In this document: positions 45,692 to 57,786 of the stretch, piece by piece
Position numbering within the stretch: position 1 is the first letter of the stretch
Layout of the letters: each line of letters begins with the position of its first letter
Origin: Agrocybe praecox
Lineage: Eukaryota; Basidiomycota; Agaricomycetes; Agaricales; Agrocybaceae
DNA: 64,000 nucleotides
Reading direction: 5' to 3'
Assembly: GCA_964017145.1 (NCBI GenBank)
Contig: OZ024842.1
Location: 1,240,001 to 1,304,000 of the forward strand
Position numbers and translations under genes: made by a program
The notes under the pieces: generated by a model
What the model was told of the DNA's origin: nothing
Database searches by the model: none
The model's input: only the letters and a program-made list of their open reading frames with translations

Positions 45692-47267
45692 TTAAAAATA
45701 AAGGCCAATCCAACCTCTGGAGCTGATGGTGATCTTGTCTCCGCCATCTTTATTCCCAATGTAATGCGTCCACTCTCCCTGCTTATCCTTCTCAGGCGAA
45801 GCGAACTTGCTAGCTCCAGTAACGGTATACGACTTGGCCGCGAGATTGATTTTTCCGTTGATGGATGCTTGACGATATGTAAGGTACAGATCCGCATTCT
45901 TCGTGGACGTATGCATGGCTTCGATCTGTCGCTGGAATGCCTTTTGACCGATAATTTCAAAGTCTGACCTGCCAGCACCCGTTGTGGTCAAGATGAGAGC
46001 CTTGCCTGGATGTTCTGTATCCTCTGGGAGAGCGGTGGTGATTTTGACGTTGGCGATGCCGCCGCCGCGTTGGGTAGACACTTCGAGTTCGTCTACCACA
46101 GACGCTTCTCCGACAACGTATCCGTTATACACTTCGTATGTCTGCTTTTGGGCCACAACATCAGGTGATGGACGAATGATGTTTTTCTCCGATACACTGT
46201 AGAGAGTGACGAACACCGTTTTGGCATTGGCGATGCGAGCACCAGGCGCAAACTGGACGTGAGTGGAAGCAGCATGCGAGCCGATGTGGAATGTCTTCAG
46301 ATTGGGAGGGATATAAACATTAACGTCAAACCTCATGCAGTGCTCTGCATCAATGACAGTCTCAATGAAGAGTCGGCTCCTGTGAATCGTTCCGTCGTCG
46401 TTATAGTCCTCTGGTCTGAACATGATGTTCTGCAACATATCCTTGTTATCAGTTCGAATGGTGGTCTCATATTTGACCTCGGTCGCATCGGCAGCGCCAT
46501 CGTAGATGGTGATTGTACCGACGCTGGGGCCGTGAACATCAAAAGCGTGGTCCTGGCCAGTCTGGCGAATAGGAATCATGCTGGTGACTTGCGAACCGTT
46601 GTAGATATAAGGGGCATCCATGCATCCAAGCGCCTTGCTGAACTCCGGCATGTTCTCTAGACCGGTTGGTGCGTCCTGTGTAAGGGAGCGCGCAATTAGA
46701 ACTTTTCCGTCCACAAAACAACATTTTTTGAGGAGAATAAAATACGTACAGTCATAGCCCATCGAACAGCTTTGAAACCATAGTACAGGGTATACAGTCC
46801 AAGCACGATTGCAATTGCCTTCCAAAGGAGGCTGCAACTAGAATCGATTATATAACAAGATCAGAAAAGACGAGTGCATTCGTGCATCCAAGTCCTACGC
46901 ACTCGTAGCCACAGCACATGCAGCAAGCCTTCTTCTTCTTTGTCCTTACTGACGAATTGGGTATCTCGGTATCGAGCAACACGATATTGCTGTGGCCATG
47001 TAGAGTATTCTCCTCGGTTGCACTGGTCAAAGCAACTCGACCTTCCTCGTCGTCGTTCGCGGTTTGCCTATCTGTAGAACACGTACAACCAACCCTCCAC
47101 GTCAGCTAACTTACAAAGGAGTCGTCTCTGGGCTACGGCTTGGCCCGAATAACACATAAAAAAGCACACGCACAATCATCGTATTTCCCTTTGAGCTTTA
47201 ACAGCGCCATAGCGCCTCCTACCATAGCAAAGAACGAAAATCCCCGATTGGGAGCACGCTGGGCCAT
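45692..47267 (-). CDS. Single-helix membrane protein of a fungal family (DUF7330-like), unknown
   Basis: The first exons encode MAQRAPNRGFSFFAMVGGAM, then a polar region RQTANDDEEGRVALTS and a Cys-rich basic patch TKKKKACCMCCGYEC. One transmembrane helix follows (LLWKAIAIVLGLYTLYYGF). The outer or lumenal part of about 330 residues is beta-rich: LFIETVIDAEHCMRFDVNVY, then IPPNLKTFHIGS, IITTALP-like strands, and SYTVTGASKF. The C-terminal half resembles the adhesin-like beta-helix repeats of DUF7330/DUF4097-type proteins in basidiomycetes, a tentative match. The Cys cluster next to the membrane looks suited to palmitoylation (inference). Converges with the J-protein gene, leaving 229 bp. Confidence 0.7.
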
Positions 47268-47814
47268 GTTTGAGAAATTGCTTCTACTAGTCAAGTAAAG
47301 ACGGGAAATAGATAGGGATGGTTATGGTAGAAGTTGAAAGGAAGATAACTATCATCCGTGTCGTCAGGAGTATCAGAGCGTTTCAGTGGCCAACTTTGGC
47401 TCTACTTTTATTCCGTTAGTCCGTTTGTTCGCTGAAATGGGGTTATTTTTAGTACCGTGTACCTAGGTGCCGTTCGCGGAGGTTGACGGCGATACAAACA
47501 CGCAATTTTACGCCGTTATCATTCGGAAGACTTACATATGTAGAAATTGAAAAGCTGGAAGCACCGCGATGTCAGAATTACCGTTGTGAGAATCTGGAAA
47601 GTAGAGAACCAACAGAAAAACACGGAATCGGCCAACCTGGGAGATGTGCAAACGTGAAACGAAACCAAAAACAGTTACAATACACATAACAGCATATACA
47701 TCAGAGTAAGTACATCCTTTTTACGCATGAATAACAAAACAAGGTCTTCTGAGAATACAAGTGAACGTGGAATTCGTTAGGCCAATGCACCCTATAATGA
47801 TGATAAGCAATCAA
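47268..47814. other. Intergenic region
   Basis: Holds the promoter of the single-helix gene and the 3' end of bleomycin hydrolase. No gene or repeat recognised. Confidence 0.5.
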
Positions 47815-49684
47815 TCAGCACTCAGTACCCTGGTCAAACAGCTGCAGATGACGCACCATGGGATCCCAAGCAGGCAAAACCACTTTCTCCCCAGATTCGA
47901 ACACTGCGACGAGGTCTTTCGGTGCAAGGGCCTTTGGAACGACTACCTGATACACGAATCTACACGAAATGGTTCATTAACGACATCAAAAGATAAAATG
48001 AAATTAACACTCACTCGTCAAACCATGAATCGGTCATGATGAAGTATCCTTCCTTTCCAGCGGTTTCTCCCCACGAGTTCTCGACCTTGTAACGTACAGG
48101 TCTGCCGGATGGATCAAGGTGGACACCAGAAATAACCATCGCGTGAGTCATTGCCGATTCACATATTTGAAGACGGTCAGCCTTGGACAAGCCGAGCTTG
48201 ATATCAAAAGCAGCCTACGAGCATCATAAATCGAAACGATAGCACTGAAATTAAATCCAAAGGAAACCCACCTCATATTCGAAAAAGGCTGTATCCATTA
48301 CTCCAGCATCCTTGTCGGAGAACTTGCCAACATCGCAACCAAAGAACACAGGTTGGCCAGCTTTGATCATCTAAAGGGGAACCATCAAAATATGATACAT
48401 GATGGCAACTCAAAGGATTAACGAACCCGGACAACGGTGGCCTTCATATTCTCGATTTCTGTGTTGACGTCTACGTAAAAATTCGAATAAGTCTTGTTTA
48501 AGCCGTCTGCTGTCATAATAACTCACAGAGAATAGGCCTGCCACCCCAAATGTTTCCGAGTTTGTCGACGGTGTAAAGCTTGGAATATTCATTGCGGGGA
48601 TCATTGATAAGTGAGAAAGAGTCAACGGGCTGAATAAAAGTTAAAAATGACGCTTAAAATTATCAGCTGTTCAACTCACGGAAAATGGTTTGGCTGCGAA
48701 TTGCTCGAAGAAGTCTTTAGCAGAACCTTCCCATCGTCCGACCTTCTCCTCAGAATCAATGTATTCCCAAACAAAGCCCTTACGAGGGTGAGGAGGAACA
48801 CCTAATGTGGCGGTCATGATGTTGTAAACCTCTTTCATCAGCTCTTCCTTCTTAGCCCGAAGGGATGCGATGACGGTTTCCTCACGAACATGAGAGTTAC
48901 GGAGGGTGTCGGCCAGAGTACGGAGGATAAGCGCGTGCTCCCTGAGCTTGGTCTTCAAGATCGTGTTAAGAGGACCAGATAGAGAGGAGTGCGTGGTTTC
49001 AGGAAAAACGGATTGCGGAACAAGACCATACGTCTCAATCAAGTTTACAACCATATCCCATTGGCCACCGTCGCTAATGAGGTCTCCGGAAAGATGGGTA
49101 ATGAGGCGGTCGTCGATGGGAAGATCCGCATGCTCGATCATTAATTCAAGGTAGTAGTTGGCCTTGTTGAGCTTATCCCAGAAGAAGAGGTAGGACTTTT
49201 TCGCCAAAACGTAGTCAGTGTGACGAGTTGTTTAAACATATGGGAAGGATTATACCTGTGAAAGCTGGAAGTCTTTCAACTTCAATCGTCTCATAATTCC
49301 ATAACGAATGACGTTAGTGGTGGCGAATAGCCAGCATCGACCGCTGCTCTTCTGGTTGGTGACAGGGCCTGTCTTGAAGTCCAATACATGATTGAATATG
49401 TGCTGATCCGCGATCCGAGCCTTGCGAGAAGTGAGAACCGAACGGATATCGGATTGCGAGAGAATCGTGCGAGCAAGCTGGGCCTTAGAGTTGGTACTAG
49501 CAGAAGCCTCCCAAGAAGAGATATGACCGAGAGTTAAAGTACCATCGCTTGATAAGGGTTGGACGATATTCAACGACTCTAGAGGATCGGTGACTTCCAG
49601 CATAGAGTCCTTCTCGCTTTCGTCAAAAGCAACCTTAGTTGGAGTTGGGATGAGCGGTCTGTTAACCGAAGGATTGTTGCCCAT
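47815..49684 (-). CDS. BLH1: Bleomycin hydrolase (C1B cysteine aminopeptidase)
   Basis: A cytosolic self-compartmentalising papain-like peptidase (yeast Lap3/Blh1) that trims peptides and hydrolyses homocysteine thiolactone. The start is MGNNPSVNRPLIPTPTKVAF. The catalytic triad is complete: Cys in VTNQKSSGRCWLFA, His in MTHAMVISGVHLDPSGRPV and Asn in YKVENSWGETAGKEGYF. Family landmarks also include SQSYLFFWDKLNKANYYLE (across an intron), DGGQWDMVVNLIETYGLVP and VPQSVFPET. The C-terminus is PMVRHLQLFDQGTEC; in this family the C-terminal arm lies in the active site and is trimmed by the enzyme itself. Length (about 500 residues) is normal. Divergent from the first paraoxonase-like gene over 345 bp. 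Confidence 0.94.
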
Positions 49685-50029
49685 AGCGTGTGTGTATGTG
49701 GTGGTTTCTTTGAGAGATAGGGAATCGACGACCAGCGCCGTATATAGCAAACTTGGATATTTATTTAATTTAACTTAGCAGATAAGGATCCTGCTTATCT
49801 ACTTCGGGTAGAAATTTCTCACAGATTCGGAGTTTGCCTAGCAGATCCACTGTAGATCTATTTATGGTAGATCTTCCTCTCATGGTGTCCATTATGGTTT
49901 AGATACAGTTCAGAACTTGACCACGCCTGGTATGACATGGTAACTATTCGCTTTTTAAAGCAACAGGCATGCGGCTGAATCGACTTATTTATTCACACTC
50001 CATTCCTCCTCTTTTCTCTCCTCCTCACC
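49685..50029. promoter_or_regulatory. Divergent promoter region of BLH1 and paraoxonase-like gene 1
   Basis: 345 bp between two start codons. Around 49785-49870 there is a reiterated GATC-containing motif (GGATCC, GATCCAC, TAGATCTA, GTAGATCTTCC). No gene seen. Confidence 0.4.
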
Positions 50030-51570
50030 ATGCCTCTTCCCTCTTTCCTCAACTTTATCGCCATCTTAATCGCTGTCTTCGGCGGCTCATGGGAATTTCT
50101 CGTAAAGCCACACCTCCAAAAATTTGGATACGGGCGCGAAATCCTCTCTGTCAACAACCAACAGTGCTCAAAAGTGCCGCAGCTCCCAGCATGCGAAAGT
50201 AAGCTATCCTTGCCCTCCGATATCCAATTGTATGGTGTTTAAAATGGGAATATATAATAGAGATAGTTCTTCATCAACCCAGCGGTCTCTTATACCTGGC
50301 GTGCTCTACTCCCTCGAGTCGGATCCATTGGACGCCTGCCGTCAGCCGCCTGAATAGAACGGGCGCCTCGTTTGATGACTACGTCGCGACTTATGATCCA
50401 AAGACGGGCGCCGTTACGCGTCTTACAGTGAAAGGCTTCCGAAGTACTCGGGGCCTTTCTCTCCATGGCATGGACGTCGTACCATCCTCTTCCAACCCCT
50501 CCGATCTCTTTGTCTACCTCGTTAACCATCGAGCGCCGTTAGGCAACCTTCCTGCCAAAGACGTCGGCGCGGATTCCGTGATAGAGATTTTCAAAACCAC
50601 AGTCGCAAGCCAAACCTTGACCCACATAGCTACTATTCAAGATCCCATCATCATCACACCTAATGACATTGTTGGCTCGGCCGACGGTAAAAGCTTCTAT
50701 TTCACCAACGATCATGGAGAAAAGGTTGGCCTTGTAAGTTAGAAAAGCCTACACAGTCGGATATAATTTGCTCACGCGTTTATGAAACAGATTCGGGAGT
50801 TAGATCTCATAGGCCGCGCAAGTACCTCAGTGGGCTATTGCCACATTGACACAGGTTGCAAGTTTGCCATTACAAACATGCGGGGAAATAATGGAATTGC
50901 CCGATCCTCAAACGGCACGTTTTACGTCGCCAACTGCATCGGAGGAGGTTTGAATGTACTTGAAGAAAAAGAAAACAACACACTCGAGGTAGTTGACTAT
51001 GTAGCTGCCGGTAAGATTCTCGTGGCGCTTATATCCCAGATACTCCTGTGTTCATGAATGTTGCACCACATATCAGATCGTGGAATGGACAACCTGTCAG
51101 TTGACGCGGAAGGCTTTGTATGGGCGGCCGGTAAACCTTTTACCTTCTTTTGCAAAGTGTCAATGATTAATGGGGACACTATAGGGTTTCCCAATCTTAT
51201 GACGTTACTCTTCAAGCACTTCAACGATCCATCAGTTCCGTCGCCATCAACTGCACTCCGATTCTCAGCAAATCCAAAATATAACGCGATGTCAAAGGAG
51301 GGAAAGTTACAAGTGGAAGTTGTGAGTAGAAAAGCTTTGACTGCCCTCTGCGCCAGCGCACTAACACCTAATATTCGCGCTTAGTTGTTTGAAGATGATG
51401 GCAGTGTGGCGTCAGGGATCACATCAGTAGTATACGACGCACCACGAAACCTACTTTTCTTGAGCGGTGAGTCTGACCTTGACCCTGGAGCATAATACGA
51501 ATCGAAACTAAATAATAATTCAACGTAAATAGGCCTTGCATCGCCAAACTTGGCGGTCTGTAGACTATAA
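50030..51570 (+). CDS. Paraoxonase/arylesterase-like protein 1
   Basis: A calcium-dependent six-bladed propeller hydrolase of the PON family (arylesterase/lactonase), of unknown natural substrate in fungi. The N-terminal hydrophobic helix FLNFIAILIAVFGGSW is probably an uncleaved anchor, as in animal PONs. Motifs: QLPACE-KIVLHQPSGLLYLACS, YVATYDPKTGAVTRL, the active-site His region RGLSLHGMDVVPS, and the Ca-binding IITPNDIVGSADGKSFYFTN, then DH. Later blades are NNGIARSSNGTFYVAN and LFEDDGSVASGITSVVYDAP. The end is ASPNLAVCRL. Exon joins are GT-AG. A second copy lies at 54645, making a local duplication. Confidence 0.88.
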
Positions 51571-52569
51571 GCCGTACCATCAAATGGCGCTGGGTCACCT
51601 GTACATTGGTATACATGAAAAAGCTGTCGTGCAGTCTACAAACAGGACAAGTGTTCGACAAAACGAGGCTTTGGAGGCATAGATATGTAGAATACATCTT
51701 TAAGGCACGCTATCTACAAGTAGTACCTTGTGACTTTTAGCTAAGGCCCAACTGTATAGATTTCGAATAACACAGCTGGATGGGATAAATATCGCCGGTC
51801 AGCACAACAGATCAGAAAAGATGTCAGGAGGTCAGTGAAAGAGACTGGGCATGTTACTGGGGGTCTTATGAGGACCCTATTCTGTGCGGATTGAAATTAT
51901 TCTCAACTTTGCTCCTATGATGATCAGTCAATCAATAACTTAACAGTGACTATGGGTTATGGGTTGGATTTCCCTGCGAATCAACTTGGTGGATCGAAAC
52001 TGTCTTATAAATTATGGGAGGTTATGGGGTTTGAGGGGTATGGGTCAAGAGAGGTTCAACTGTACCCTCTATCCACGGCAAAACCAATTTCTTTTCTTCG
52101 ACTGGGATGCGAAACAATTTAATATTTGGCTGATAACGGTAGCCACAAATTGCCAAGTTCAGGAGTTCTACCGGTTCCACCTTCCATACTCATTGGCGCC
52201 ATGGCAAAAATCGTTATGTTGAAGCTCAAGTTCCTCAGTTTTTATTTTTATTAGCATCTCTAGCTTGAGTCGCATAAAGAAAATTTCCCGTGTACCTTTC
52301 CCTCGGATCACCTTCGAGATCATGCCGACAGATGTAGGGCCAACGAACGCACGTTTCACGTTCATGAAGTATCGATGCCATATAGCGTCGGCCACATTGA
52401 AGCTGGTTTGAATCAATAATTCGGGCGGTAAGCGCGCGCATTTCAAGATTTCCCAACGACGTCATGAACGCTCTCATACAGACCAATATGCAGTGTGAAA
52501 TGTTTGCTGATTGTCACTCGAGTGACACTGATTCGCATTACCAACTTCGCTTCCTTACCTCTTACACCC
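51571..52569. other. Intergenic, 1 kb
   Basis: No gene recognised; short open frames only. It should include the promoter of the F-box gene, whose first ATG is at 52570. Confidence 0.45.
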
Positions 52570-53826
52570 ATGGACCACATTCCTCCCGAACTCTTACTTG
52601 ATATCTTCCGCAGATCGGTGGCAGCTAACTGCAGTCAAACCAAAGACCTCTCTTTGGAATGCAAACCCTTCGATCAAGTCGCACTGCGCAATTGGGACTG
52701 CCGCTCTTTATTACTATCCTTCAGGCAAACAAAATTCGGACTTATTCTTGTTTGTAAAAAATGGAAGCAGATTGCTATGGAAATAGTGTATGAATGTATC
52801 CTGGTCGGACGAAACACGGAGCAACTTATTCAGGCTCTCGCTGCCAACGACAACGAAAACGGGAAATGGGTCCGTCATATAGAAATCATGCATGAAATCG
52901 ACTACGACCCTTTCAACCCACTTCTTGTATTTCGCGTTCTTCATTGTTGCCCATTGGTAGAAATCATCACGAAGCCGTATTTATCAGAATCGGGAGGTCC
53001 AAAACTGTCCACTCTCCGAATTTCTCCAGGCATGGAATTCCCAAAACTCCATAAGCTGAGGAGAATCGACTGGTGGATCACCTGCGTAGGTCCAGATCGT
53101 CGTTGCGGCCGTGATAAGCTTGGCTTCCTCGACCAAATCGTAGCTCATGCACCTAATCTTAATTACGTGACATTATCAGGCGGGCATTCCCATTCCTGTG
53201 CACACTCAACGACAGTATGTCGCCCATTCAATACCCATAAAAGTTACCCCAGTGTGACAACCCTCCGCTTCGAACTCGAACGACACGAAACTGTGTCCTA
53301 CCCACCCAAATCGTTGCTCCCAAATCTTACACACCTCATAATAGGACTCGTAAACCACTCCGCAGCTGGTGACCTCTTGTTTTTTCAAAAACACGGCCCT
53401 CTCATCAGGACACTGTCATTTATCAATGTCGATATGCCCGACCTAATAGTCAACACCCAAGATCCAGACATTCCACATAAGATATTCGCATCATGTCCAA
53501 ATATTACAGAGCTCCATGCTACTCTGCGGATGGGAACACTATTCAATACGAAAGCCATCGACGACGATGCTAACGCTACTCCGGTGGTACTTAAAAATGT
53601 CTTATTCAGGAACCTAAAATGCATTCGCATAGGCCTAGACGATACGTCGGTCGTGCCTTCGGCCAATTTCGCTCTTTTTATCATCCATAACCACACTTCC
53701 CATTTCCCTGCATTGGAGAGGATTGTCTTGCATGGGGATATCGAAAATTGGAAAGGACTCATGTGCTATATGATATTATGGAACTATATGGTGACCAACA
53801 TGTCTATTCTTTTGGAGTTTGCTTAA
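52570..53826 (+). CDS. F-box protein with leucine-rich-like repeats
   Basis: A single exon of 418 residues. The F-box starts at residue 1, MDHIPPELLLDIFRRSV, and continues LLLSFRQTKFGLILVCKKWK, then QIAMEIVYECI, the usual basidiomycete pattern. The rest has repeated strand-turn units (PKLSTLRISPGMEFPKLHKL, HAPNLNYVTLSGGH, PNLTHLIIGLVNHS, LIRTLSFINVDMPDL), as in F-box/LRR proteins that select substrates for SCF ubiquitin ligases. It has no introns, unlike its neighbours. The stop TAA at 53824 follows SILLEFA. The same frame is then open for 51 more codons of coding-like sequence up to 53982, so the stop may be a recent nonsense change. Confidence 0.8.
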   Translation: MDHIPPELLLDIFRRSVAANCSQTKDLSLECKPFDQVALRNWDCRSLLLSFRQTKFGLILVCKKWKQIAMEIVYECILVGRNTEQLIQALAANDNENGKWVRHIEIMHEIDYDPFNPLLVFRVLHCCPLVEIITKPYLSESGGPKLSTLRISPGMEFPKLHKLRRIDWWITCVGPDRRCGRDKLGFLDQIVAHAPNLNYVTLSGGHSHSCAHSTTVCRPFNTHKSYPSVTTLRFELERHETVSYPPKSLLPNLTHLIIGLVNHSAAGDLLFFQKHGPLIRTLSFINVDMPDLIVNTQDPDIPHKIFASCPNITELHATLRMGTLFNTKAIDDDANATPVVLKNVLFRNLKCIRIGLDDTSVVPSANFALFIIHNHTSHFPALERIVLHGDIENWKGLMCYMILWNYMVTNMSILLEFA

Positions 53827-54644
53827 GAGGCGAATAATTCGAACCATATTCATATCCGATTTCTATGTCAGGATCATGGCAGGAACGTCTTCTGGAAGGA
53901 CATATTCTTTCTCCTGCCATTCTTTTTCCAATGCGAGCATATCATCAATCGACGAAAGGATGAACAGGAGCCCTTTTGCTAAAAGAAATTGTCATACACA
54001 CCTGATCCACTGTATGGACATCGACCTTCTTCATCCCAAGGACTCCTTCGACCCTCTCAAAGTCAAGATCGTACCTATCGAAATCAAATTTGGGAATCGG
54101 ACCCTTAGATGTCCTCCCTGCGATCGCTGGCCTAGCCGCCTTGATACGCTCTACGAGGTCCCCGAATACCAGGCATGACCAAAAATGTTCCCAGTGGTGA
54201 ACATGTCAGAATGCATCGAAATATATAACAGTGCAGTAGATTTATGGATTCCTGACTACTTGAATGAGTCATAATATTAGGAACCTCTTCAAAATGAGTC
54301 CTACAGTGAAGTTTTGAAGTGTTAGGCACTCTTTGCAAGCGCCAATCCCGGCCCATTGAACTCCGGCGACATCCTTTCGACCCTGAGAAAACATCCCTGT
54401 AGGCAATTATTGTTATTTTCGAGTAAAGTTGTAAATGATTTTCGAACTTCAAAAAAAGCCCCTCAAAAACCGAATCTCATCGCAAGGCGCGCGTTTGTCG
54501 CCACTCGGCATTGAATAGACATGATGATGTACGTATGTATAGTCGGACATCTAAACAAGTTTACATCCATCAACGCGTAATGGCACGTCGGTGTTGTTTC
54601 TGTGCTCTTAACGAAACTTTTTATCTATTCCCTCCATATCAAGA
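53827..54644. other. Spacer between F-box gene and second paraoxonase-like gene
   Basis: The first 156 bp continue the F-box reading frame after its stop (EANNSNHIHIRFLCQDHGRN, then VFWKDIFFLLPFFFQCEH). Beyond that no gene is seen. The last part should be the promoter of the second paraoxonase-like gene. Confidence 0.45.
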
Positions 54645-56160
54645 ATGGGAACAGGGAGAATCGCGTTGAACATTGGGGTGGTCCTACTGGCGCTGATAGG
54701 AGGCTTCTATCAGATATACCTGAAGCCTGTTTTTGCGACAGCCGGCTTCATCCCCACTCGCGCTATCAAACCGCTGGCAAACACAAATTGCAAGACGGTA
54801 CCAGAACTACAAGCTTGTGAAAGTATGTATTGACATGCCTTGCATTCTTTTGACGAGTTTCTTACACGCATTGTACTCCACTATCAGAAATTATTTTGCA
54901 TCAGCCAACAGGCTTGATTTACCTGGCTTGCTCTACACCTTCTGGTAGATCCCATTGGACACCTGCCTTGTCGCAGTTGAATGCAACAGGAGCATCTACT
55001 AATGACTATGTCGCCACCTATGATCCCGCCACGTCTCGTATCACTCGTCTGGGGATCCCGGACTTCAAGAATGAACGAGGACTATCACTGCATGGAATGG
55101 ACGTCGTTCCATCCGAATCAAACCCTAACGATCTATTCGTCTACCTTGTAAACCACCGGATCCCTTTAGGAGATAATCCAGCTCAGGAGGTTGGCGCGGA
55201 CTCCGTTATTGAACTGTTCAAGACACAAATTGGAGGCAAATCATTGCAGCATATCAAGACGGTCAGTGACCCTATCATTGTTACTCCCAACGACATCGTT
55301 GGCTCCGCAGACGGCAAAAGTTTATATTTCACAAATGATCATGCTTCACGCGTTGGCCTGGTGAGTATATTCTCGGTTTCTACGTGTTCTATCCTCGAAT
55401 CACCTTTCGTACTAGTCGAGACACCTTGAAATTCTGGGCCACAGAGACTCATCAGTTGGATACTGCCACGTCGACGACGGTTGCAAATACGCTTTGGAGA
55501 AGACTCATTCAAGCAATGGCATAACGAGTGCTCCCAACGGTACAATTTATGTGTCTGATTCTCTCTTCGGGGGCATAACAGTTCTGGAGAGACAGACCGA
55601 TAACACCCTCGTAGTTTCAGATTCGATTAAAACCGGTAACATCTCACAAATCTTTTCTATTGCACCGTCTAACGAGATTATTTTCAGAACGCCCCGTGGA
55701 TGGTGTAGCACTTGACGCCAATGGCCAACTGTGGGGAGCAAGTATGTTATTTCCATAAACTTCTAAGGATGATGCTCAGATGCAATGCTTATAGCTACCC
55801 CTCAATGGGTTACGGCACTGAAGCACTTTGCCAACCCAGCACTGTTGTCACCGTCATCCGTTCATCGAATTTCCATAAATACGGGAGTCAACGCTTTCTA
55901 CGGCGAAAAGTACAAGGTCGAAAAAGTTCGCCCATATTTCCATTTCTTGTTCGTTCATCACTAACAATCGCCATTCTGGCAGACTTTCGAGGATGACGGT
56001 AATTTGATTTCAGGCATCACTACGGCTGTTTACGACTCCGAAAGAAATCTGTTGTTCTTGCATGGTATGTTCAAAATTCCTCCAACATTAGGCCTTATCC
56101 AATATTTTCCCTTTTCACCAAGGAATCGCATCTGCCCAATTAGTGGTGTGTAATATATAA
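54645..56160 (+). CDS. Paraoxonase/arylesterase-like protein 2 (tandem paralogue)
   Basis: It has the same exon plan and motifs as the gene at 50030. The N-terminal anchor is LNIGVVLLALIGGFYQIYL. Then come ELQACE-KIILHQPTGLIYLACS, RGLSLHGMDVVPSESNPNDL, VTPNDIVGSADGKSLYFTN and DH, SSVGYCHVDDGCKYAL, ITSAPNGTIYVSDSLFGG and TFEDDGNLISGITTAVYDSE. The end is ASAQLVVCNI, which aligns residue by residue with the first copy. Introns fall at the same places (after ACE, after VGL, and so on), so duplication happened with introns. Active-site His and Ca-binding Asn are kept in both. The 3' end is only 117 bp from the convergent RPS0 gene. Confidence 0.88.
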
Positions 56161-56277
56161 ACAAAGCCGTCAATGTATCGGTGAAAGTCATAAAAAATCA
56201 TATTCTTTTGATATGCCATGATAGAATGGACAATGAAACGCCCTGCAGACATAGATGACAACATAAGAACGATGACC

Positions 56278-57271
56278 TTAGTCCCAGCCGCTAGTAGCGG
56301 GGGGAGCGGCTGCATCAGCTCCCCATCCTCCAGAAGCAGGCTCTGCGGACCAGTCAGTAGCACCACCTTGGGTTTCAGCAGACCAGTCAAGAGCACCTGA
56401 AATATAGACATTAGCGAAAAATAAATAACCTATAAAATAAAATGATACTAACCACCCTCAGCAGCCAAAGCAGGGTTAATGGCACCTGGTGCACCGCTGG
56501 TAACATCCCACTCAGGAACGGGAGCCTCAACTTCACCCTGTTGGGCGGCAAGCTTGGCCTGAGCTTCCTCCTGTTGCTGCTTCTCAACCTCCTCAGGGTC
56601 CCTGTAGAAGAACATGTCGACCATAACATTCCAGCCATCGCTTGTCCTTGGGATTGTTCCACGGAGACGGAGAACTTCGCGGCAGAGCAACCACCAGATG
56701 AGACCGATGGAGTGTCTTGTCTTGTTGTTGGTGGGAATGGCAACATCGACAAATTTGAGGGGAGCATCGGTATCGCAAAGAGCAATAACGGGGATGTTGA
56801 CGTAGGAAGCCTCACGAATGGCTTGGTGGTCAACACGGGGGTCGGTAACGATGATGAGACGGGGCTCCTTGAATGAACGAGTGATGTAGTTGGTGAATGA
56901 ACCGGGGGTGAATCGTCCAGCAATGGCCTGAGCACCGGTGTTGGCGGCGAATTTGAGGACAGCACGGTGACCGTAAGGGCGGGCAGAGATAACGCAAACG
57001 TCGTTGGGGTTTTCGACAGCGGCGATGATACGGGCAGCAAGAACAAGTTTTTCCCAGGTCTTTCCAATGTTCAAGATGTGGATACCTGCCCCAAATCTCA
57101 GAGGAAGTGCAAATTTGTCGAGATATTAAACGCACCATCAGCGCGTCTCTTCCAGACGTAAGGCTCCATCTGCTTATCGCAGTTTTTGGTGCCAATATGG
57201 CATTGGGCAGCCAGGAGAAGCTGAATTTCCTCCTCAGTAGCGCTGAGGACGGATGGTAGTTTTGAGGCCAT
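56278..57271 (-). CDS. RPS0: 40S ribosomal protein S0 (uS2)
   Basis: The start [20 protein letters not shown], then [20 protein letters not shown], is the diagnostic uS2 (yeast Rps0, human RPSA) N-terminus. Then [78 protein letters not shown] and [20 protein letters not shown]. The C-terminal tail is acidic with Trp repeats ([19 protein letters not shown]), and ends SGWD, as in other fungi. Two GT-AG introns. It is needed for 40S assembly. Strong codon bias (GCC, AAC, ATC) marks a highly expressed gene. Confidence 0.96.
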
Positions 57272-57786
57272 ATTGTGTTAAGAACCTGAATTGCAAATGT
57301 GAGCACTGAGGATCATCCAAAACCACAAGATCGCATCCATCCCAATAAAAGCTCGAATCGCCTCGTTCTTGCTCTCAGGGACTGATACTACGCTGATAGA
57401 CGCACCGTGAAGCTGCTGGGAGGCTTGAGGACGGCTTGAACGACGTTCACGGTCGATTTTGGTGATCTCGCTGTTACGGCTGGTAGTCCACAAAGTTTGC
57501 CCGGAAGGTGAGCTCAGTTTTCCCACGGCGGAGTAAAATAGTTATTTATTTATTTTTGGCACTTATCTACATCCGCATTTCATGTGCTGGAGAAAGAGAG
57601 CCTAGAAAAATACATAGGAAGCGAACCCTTCTTTCTCTGGCTTTATTTTAATATGTATTATTGGAAGGAACCGTGGACAGATAGTCGTTTCAATAGTTAT
57701 TTTGAAGAGACGTATATGATATCTATCAAATCTGGCAATTATCCCGCCAAGTCTTCCATACGCAAAGACATTGAAATTTATGAGCG
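57272..57786. other. RPS0 promoter and spacer
   Basis: Holds the RPS0 promoter/leader and the 3' flank of the next minus-strand gene. Open frames are short and motif-free. Confidence 0.45.
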
